From Longispora sp040681875 (GTDB lineage: Bacteria; Actinomycetota; Actinomycetes; Mycobacteriales; Micromonosporaceae): DNA of 64,000 nt. The notes under the pieces are model-generated. The model made no database searches. It was not told the DNA's origin and was given only the letters and a program-made list of their open reading frames with translations. Shown here one piece after another: positions 59,411-64,000 of this stretch. The stretch's first letter is position 1, and every line of letters starts with the position of its first letter. The position numbers and the translations under genes were made by a program. The DNA is taken from assembly GCF_040681875.1 (NCBI RefSeq), contig NZ_JBFAZP010000002.1, forward strand, positions 248,001-312,000, read 5' to 3'.

Positions 59411-60814
59411 ATGACCATCAGCCCTGCCACGGAGGCGGCGGAGCGGCAGCTCAGCCTCAGTACCGCCGCCGCACGCAACCTGGCCACCACCACCAAGTCT
59501 GTGCCGCAGATGCAGGAGATCAGCTCCCGCTGGCTGCTGCGGACCCTGCCCTGGGTGCAGGTGCCCGGCGGCGCGTACCGGGTCAACCGGCGGCTGACCT
59601 ACACCGTCGGCGACGGCCGGGTCGAGTTCGTCAACACCGGCTCGGACATCCGGGTGATCCCGGCGGAGCTCACCGAGCTGCCCGTCCTGCGCGGGCTCGA
59701 CGACCCCGACACGCTCGCCGCGCTGGCCGGCCGGTTCACCCAGCTGGAGTTCGAGCCCGGCCAGGTGATCGTCGAGTTCGGGCACGCGGCCGACCAGGTG
59801 TACCTGATCGCGCACGGCCGCGCGGTCCGCCAGGGCGTCGGCGAGTACGGCGACCCGACCGTCCTCGGCGTGCTGGCCGGCGGCGACCACTTCGGCGACT
59901 GGTCGCTCGTGGACGACGCGGGCATCTGGGAGCACACCGTCAAGGCCACCACCCAGCTCACCGTGCTCGCCCTGCCCCGGGCGGCGTTCGAGCAGGTCCT
60001 GGACTCCTCGACGCCGCTCCGCGAGCACGTGGACCGCCTGGTCGCCGCCGTCGGCCCGGAGATCAACCGGCACGGCGAGGCCGCGATCGACATGGCCGCC
60101 GGGCACGTCGGCGAGGCCCTGCTCCCCAGCACGTTCGTCGACTACGAACTCGCGCCGCGCGAACTGGAACTCAGCGTCGCCCAGACCGTGCTGCGGGTGC
60201 ACTCCCGGGTCGCCGACCTCTACAACGAGCCGATGAACCAGGTCGAGCAGCAGCTGCGGCTGACCGTCGAGGCGCTGCGGGAACGCCAGGAGTACGAGCT
60301 GGTCAACAACCCCGAGTTCGGGCTGCTCGCCAACGCCGACCTGCGGCAGCGGATCCACACCCACAGCGGCGCGCCGACCCCCGACGACCTCGACGAGCTG
60401 CTGTCGCGGCGGCGCAACTCCAAGGCGTTCTTCGCGCACCCGCAGGCCATCGTGGCGTTCCTGCGCGAGTGCACCAAGCGCGGGATCTACCCGGACAACG
60501 TGGAGGTGGACGGGAAGCGGCAGCTCGCCTGGCGCGGCGTGCCGCTGTACCCGTGCGGCAAGATCCCGATCTCGAAGAACCGGACCACGTCGATCCTCGT
60601 GATGCGCACCGGCGAGGAGGACCAGGGCGTGATCGGCCTGCGGCCCGGCCCGCTGCCGGACGAGTACCAGCCCGGGCTGAACGTGCGGTTCATGGGCATC
60701 AACGAGCAGGCCGTGATGTCGTACCTGGTCAGCGCCTACTACTCGGCCGCGATCCTGGTGCCCGACGCGCTCGGCGTCCTCGACGACGTCCAGCTCGGCG
60801 TCGAGCACGGCTAG
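59411..60814 (+). CDS. Family 2B encapsulin nanocompartment shell protein
   Basis: The 467-residue protein combines an HK97-fold shell domain with an inserted cyclic-nucleotide-binding-like domain (about 105-215, FEPGQVIVEFGHAADQVYLIAHG ... GGDHFGDWSLVDD). That insertion defines family 2B encapsulins. The N terminus SPATEAAERQLSLSTAAARNLATTTKS is the conserved N-arm. In this family the cargo is a terpene synthase; the next gene encodes exactly that, with a long disordered N-terminal region for loading. GAGGAGA precedes ATG 59411. The 62-base gap upstream must hold the promoter, if there is one. Confidence 0.88.
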   Translation: MTISPATEAAERQLSLSTAAARNLATTTKSVPQMQEISSRWLLRTLPWVQVPGGAYRVNRRLTYTVGDGRVEFVNTGSDIRVIPAELTELPVLRGLDDPDTLAALAGRFTQLEFEPGQVIVEFGHAADQVYLIAHGRAVRQGVGEYGDPTVLGVLAGGDHFGDWSLVDDAGIWEHTVKATTQLTVLALPRAAFEQVLDSSTPLREHVDRLVAAVGPEINRHGEAAIDMAAGHVGEALLPSTFVDYELAPRELELSVAQTVLRVHSRVADLYNEPMNQVEQQLRLTVEALRERQEYELVNNPEFGLLANADLRQRIHTHSGAPTPDDLDELLSRRRNSKAFFAHPQAIVAFLRECTKRGIYPDNVEVDGKRQLAWRGVPLYPCGKIPISKNRTTSILVMRTGEEDQGVIGLRPGPLPDEYQPGLNVRFMGINEQAVMSYLVSAYYSAAILVPDALGVLDDVQLGVEHG

Positions 60815-60848
60815 CACACGCCCCCGCCCCGCACGAGGGAGGTACCCG

Positions 60849-62084
60849 TTGCCTGTCATGTCCCGCCTTCCCACCCCGGGCGGTGCGCCGCGCGCCCCCG
60901 ACGACCTGGCCGCGCTCGCCCGGGCGCTGCTGTCCGACACCTGGGCGGCCCCGTCGGCCGCGCTGGACGACGTGCTCGACCCGCCGGAGCCGACGGTCCC
61001 GGCGGCGTTCCAGGCCCGGCCCACCGGCCTGGGCACCTCGGCGGCGCGGTTGGTGGCGGGCCTGCTCGGGCCGTCGCCGACCGCCGCGGAGGAGCCCGGG
61101 GAGGCCCCGCCGGCCGAGGACGACCCGCTGCCGGAGCTCTTCTGCCCCGGCCCGGTCCGCGACGACCCCGCGCTCGGCGAACTGGTCAACGAGCGGCTCG
61201 TCGCGTGGGCCGGGGAGATGGGCATCTACGCCGGCCGCCTGGAGCACCTGCGGTCCTGCAACTTCGGCCGGCTGATGATGCTCACCCACCCGGCGGTGGA
61301 CGACCCGGACCGGCTGCTGGCCGCCACCCAGGTCGTGGTCGCCGAATGGGCCGCCGACGACTACTACCTCGACGAGGAGGAGATGGGGGCGGACCCGCAG
61401 CTCACGAGCGCACGCCTGGCCCTGATCTACGGCATGGTCGACCCCGTCACCCTGCCCCGGGCCTACCAGCCCGAGCTCGACGCGTTCGTGCGCACCGAGC
61501 CGATCGCCCGGGCGTTCCGGTCCGGGATGCGCAACCTGTCGCAGTACACGACGGGCACGCAGATGGGCCGGTTCCAGCACCAGATGGCGATCCTGTTCAC
61601 CACGCTCGGGCAGAACGCGAGCTGGCGGGTCAGCCAGGAACGGCCGGCGGTGTGGGAGTACCTCGTGCACCGCAACCACAACAGCTACCTGCCCCCGATG
61701 ATCCTGATCGACGCCCTCGCCGGCTACGAACTGAGCGCCGAGGAGTTCTACCACCCGGCGGTGCGGCGCGCGTTCACGATGGCCGGACTGGCCGCCGTGC
61801 TGATCAACGACCTCAACTCCGCCGGCAAGGAATCCGACGACGACCTGAGCCTGCCCGAGTTGCTCATGTCGGAGGAGGGCCTCACCAGGAGGGGCGCGAT
61901 CCGCCGCACCATCGAGATCCACAACGAGCTGATGCGGGCCTTCGTCGCCGAGGCGGGCGCGCTCAGCCTCGTCGGCACACCCAATCTGCGCCGGTTCTTC
62001 GCCGACACGTGGGCGTGGTGCGGCGGAAGCCGCGAATGGCACGCCACGACCCGCCGGTACCACGCTGACTCCCCCGCCGCCTGA
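60849..62084 (+). CDS. Terpene synthase, probably 2-methylisoborneol synthase, encapsulin cargo
   Basis: The 411-residue protein has residues 1 to about 100 Pro/Ala-rich and disordered, the encapsulation-targeting extension, then the class I terpene cyclase fold. The Asp-rich metal site is DDYYLDEE (about 171-178) and the second metal motif is NDLNSAGKE. Partnership with a geranyl diphosphate C-methyltransferase and the family 2B shell points to cyclisation of 2-methyl-GPP to 2-methylisoborneol, the earthy odorant. TTG 60849 sits seven bases after GGGAGG; ATG 60858 is possible. The shell may concentrate the enzyme or gate substrate. Confidence 0.85.
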   Translation: MPVMSRLPTPGGAPRAPDDLAALARALLSDTWAAPSAALDDVLDPPEPTVPAAFQARPTGLGTSAARLVAGLLGPSPTAAEEPGEAPPAEDDPLPELFCPGPVRDDPALGELVNERLVAWAGEMGIYAGRLEHLRSCNFGRLMMLTHPAVDDPDRLLAATQVVVAEWAADDYYLDEEEMGADPQLTSARLALIYGMVDPVTLPRAYQPELDAFVRTEPIARAFRSGMRNLSQYTTGTQMGRFQHQMAILFTTLGQNASWRVSQERPAVWEYLVHRNHNSYLPPMILIDALAGYELSAEEFYHPAVRRAFTMAGLAAVLINDLNSAGKESDDDLSLPELLMSEEGLTRRGAIRRTIEIHNELMRAFVAEAGALSLVGTPNLRRFFADTWAWCGGSREWHATTRRYHADSPAA

Positions 62085-62103
62085 CCAGTACGAGGAGAAC
62101 ACG

Positions 62104-62952
62104 ATGACCATGACGGACACCGTTCTGCGCACCGCCTACCAGCGTTCCATCGCCCGGTACTGGGACGAGGAGCGCGACCCGGTGAACATCCGGCTCGGCG
62201 AGGTCGACGGCCTGTTCCACCACCACTACGGGATCGGCGCCGTCGACCCGAAGCTCCTGGAGGACCTGCCGAACGCCAGCGACGAGCGGATCATCGCCGA
62301 GCTGCACCGGCTGGAGAGCGCGCAGGCCTCGTTCCTGCTCGACAACCTGGGCCCCGTGGCGGCCACCGACCGGCTGCTCGACGCCGGTTCGGGGCGCGGC
62401 GGGACCTCGTTCATGGCCAACCAGCGGTTCGGTTGCCAGGTCGACGGGGTGTCGATCTCCCAGCAGCAGGTCGACTTCGCCAACGCCCAGGCCGCCGAGC
62501 GCGGCGTGGCCGACAAGGTGCGGTTCCACTTCCGCAACATGCTGGACAACGGCCTTCCGACGGGTACCGTGCGCGCGGCGTGGAACAACGAGTCCACTAT
62601 GTACGTCGACCTGTTCGAGCTGTTCGCCGAGCACGCCCGGAGCCTGGCCTTCGGCGGGCGGTACGTCACGATCACCGGGTGCTGGAACGACCTGACCGGC
62701 GGCCGGTCCAAGGCCGTGATCCAGATCGACGAGCGCTACACGTGCAACGTGCACTCCCGGGGCGAGTACTTCAAGGCCATGGCCGCCAACAGTCTCACCC
62801 CGATCGAGGTCATCGACCTCACGGCCCTGACCATCCCGTACTGGGAACTGCGGGCCCGGTCCTCGGTGGCCACCGGCGTGGAGGAGCCGTTCCTCACCGC
62901 GTACAAGGAGGGCAGCTTCCACTACCTGATGATCGTGGCCGACCGGATCTGA
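62104..62952 (+). CDS. Geranyl diphosphate 2-C-methyltransferase
   Basis: The 282-residue SAM-dependent methyltransferase has motif I LLDAGSGRGGTSFM (about residue 95) and the family features NNESTMYVDLFELF and GRYVTITGCWND. It methylates geranyl diphosphate at C2, giving the unusual C11 substrate of 2-methylisoborneol synthase. It lies 19 bases after the synthase and is the last gene of the shell-cyclase-methyltransferase operon, followed by a strong terminator. GAGGAGA precedes ATG 62104. Confidence 0.88.
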   Translation: MTMTDTVLRTAYQRSIARYWDEERDPVNIRLGEVDGLFHHHYGIGAVDPKLLEDLPNASDERIIAELHRLESAQASFLLDNLGPVAATDRLLDAGSGRGGTSFMANQRFGCQVDGVSISQQQVDFANAQAAERGVADKVRFHFRNMLDNGLPTGTVRAAWNNESTMYVDLFELFAEHARSLAFGGRYVTITGCWNDLTGGRSKAVIQIDERYTCNVHSRGEYFKAMAANSLTPIEVIDLTALTIPYWELRARSSVATGVEEPFLTAYKEGSFHYLMIVADRI

Positions 62953-62961
62953 CGGGTCGCC

Positions 62962-62993
62962 CGGGACCGTGCCCCGCACCGGGCACGGTCCCG
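62962..62993 (+). terminator. Perfect 13-bp hairpin terminator of the methylisoborneol operon
   Basis: CGGGACCGTGCCC (62962-62974) pairs perfectly with GGGCACGGTCCCG (62981-62993) across a CGCACC loop, nine bases after the methyltransferase stop. Confidence 0.85.
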
Positions 62994-63052
62994 CCGTCGT
63001 TATCCACAGGTCGCCCCTTCGCCCCCGTGGCCTGTCCCCTTCGGCGGTACCC

Positions 63053-63808
63053 ATGACCGACGCACCGTCCACCACCTCCCTCGTCGGCCGGGTCATCCGG
63101 ATCGCCACCTGCCTGCTCCGCGAGGGCCGCCCGCTGGGCATCTCGGAGATGGCGCGCCTCCTCGGCCTCCCCAAGGCCACCGTGCACCGCCTGGTCACCG
63201 CCCTGGTCGCGGAGGGCGCGGTGGTCCGCTACGGCAGCCTGTACGACATCAGCGACCGGACCTGGCGGCTCCTGGACGCGGCGGCCACTCCCCCGCACGC
63301 GCTGCTGCGCACGGTGCTCGCCCCGCACGTCATGGAGCTGTTCCACCACACCCGGCTGTCCACCAGCCTCGCCGTACTCCGCGGCACGATGGTCTTCCAC
63401 CTCGAACGCCTCCAGACCCGCACGGGCCGCCCGCAGCTCGCCAACCACGCGCCCGCGCACGCCACCGCCACGGGCAAGGCCCTGCTGGCCCACCACGCCG
63501 ACATCCACCAGATCCTCGGGTCCCTGCCGTTGCGGGCGTTCACGGCCCGGACGGTGGCCGACCCCGCCCAACTGGCCACCGAGTTGGCCACGATCCGGAC
63601 CCGGGGCGTCGCCTACGACCACGGCGAGTACGTCGACGAGCAGGTCGGGATGGCCGTGGCGGTGCACGGCGCGGCGGGCAGCCCGGTCGCCGCGATCGGC
63701 GTGGCCGGGCCGCGCGACGCGGTCCCGTTCGCCAGTGTCGAACCGATCCTGCGGCGGGTGGCGCACGCGGCGTCGACGGCGCTGCGCAGGGCCGGGACGG
63801 TCGCGTAA
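63053..63808 (+). CDS. IclR-family transcriptional regulator
   Basis: The 251-residue protein has an N-terminal winged helix-turn-helix (about 14-70, GISEMARLLGLPKATVHRLVTAL) and an IclR effector domain with HATATGKALLAHH and ATIRTRGVAYDHGEYVDEQVGMAVAV. Members sense aromatic or organic acids. The start ATG 63053 gives a normal IclR length; RBS is weak. It follows the methylisoborneol operon after a terminator and need not regulate it. Confidence 0.85.
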   Translation: MTDAPSTTSLVGRVIRIATCLLREGRPLGISEMARLLGLPKATVHRLVTALVAEGAVVRYGSLYDISDRTWRLLDAAATPPHALLRTVLAPHVMELFHHTRLSTSLAVLRGTMVFHLERLQTRTGRPQLANHAPAHATATGKALLAHHADIHQILGSLPLRAFTARTVADPAQLATELATIRTRGVAYDHGEYVDEQVGMAVAVHGAAGSPVAAIGVAGPRDAVPFASVEPILRRVAHAASTALRRAGTVA

Positions 63809-63900
63809 GACCCCGGCCGAGCGCGGGAGACGGCCTCACCTGGGCGGAGGCCCGCACCGCTGCCTAGAGTGGAGCGTCCCCGCGAAGAGAGGCGCGCCCT

Positions 63901-64000
63901 GTGAACCCTGACGAGATCGACCGCCGGATCCAGAAGGACACCAAGCACAACAAGCTGGGCGAACTCTCCCGGGAGCTGATGATCGCGGGACTCGTGCTGG
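63901..64000 (+). CDS. 5' end of an unidentified gene running off the window
   Basis: GTG 63901 follows GAGAGG and opens a frame to the window edge (33 codons seen) beginning VNPDEIDRRIQKDTKHNKLGE. The visible part is charged, then turns hydrophobic (ELMIAGLVL), perhaps a membrane segment. Too short to assign. Confidence 0.5.
   Translation, partial: MNPDEIDRRIQKDTKHNKLGELSRELMIAGLVL

Overview
The window is very GC-rich DNA from a filamentous actinomycete (Streptomyces, Micromonosporaceae or a relative). The evidence is pervasive G/C third codon positions, GTG/TTG starts, a cellobiose (ceb) operon with the exact CebR palindrome, a 2-methylisoborneol encapsulin operon, MbtH and many Sec-secreted or lipoprotein genes. 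I cannot name a genus. No rRNA, tRNA, CRISPR array or insertion sequence was seen.

Layout. 1-4.9 kb: an endonuclease/exonuclease/phosphatase protein, a NarL-type response regulator with two overlapping histidine-kinase-like genes that are degenerate in complementary ways, a DUF3558-like lipoprotein and a small ORF ending in a terminator. 5.1-11 kb: cebEFG-bglC-cebR for cello-oligosaccharide uptake and hydrolysis. 11.1-12.9 kb: DUF389 membrane protein, GNAT acetyltransferase and a small charged protein. 13.06-40.05 kb: a hybrid NRPS/PKS cluster. 40.06-46.3 kb: a visibly less GC-extreme island with a giant STAND NTPase, a small membrane protein, a divergent GT4 glycosyltransferase and an unknown gene. 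46.4-58.3 kb: secreted proteins, peptidases and small regulators. 58.4-63 kb: an oxidoreductase, then a family 2B encapsulin shell, terpene synthase and geranyl-diphosphate methyltransferase. 63.05 kb to the end: an IclR regulator and the first codons of another gene.

The biosynthetic cluster is the highlight. Divergent sbnA/sbnB should make L-2,3-diaminopropionate (Dap). Across a 740-bp regulatory gap lie eight genes, seven of whose junctions are stop/start overlaps, so the ~24.3-kb unit 15764-40050 is probably one transcript. It encodes: a type II thioesterase fused to a small LanB-like (tRNA-dependent ligase/glutamylation type) enzyme; NRPS A-T-C-A-T; PKS KS-AT-KR-DH-ACP (malonyl); MbtH; a stand-alone C-T; C-A(Ser)-T-TE(Cys)-MFS exporter in one polypeptide; an A-T protein with a stump of a C domain; and a SyrP/TauD-like hydroxylase. 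A colinear reading gives aa1-aa2-(CH=CH-CO)-aa3-Ser, i.e. a peptide with a vinylogous amino acid, released by a cysteine-type thioesterase that may close a strained ring. I do not recognise this combination as a characterised pathway.

Other recurring structure: four short tandem repeats (50 bp x2, 17 bp x3, 30 bp x3.8, 57 bp x2) all lie at gene 3' ends, and several palindromic operators sit between divergent or regulated genes.
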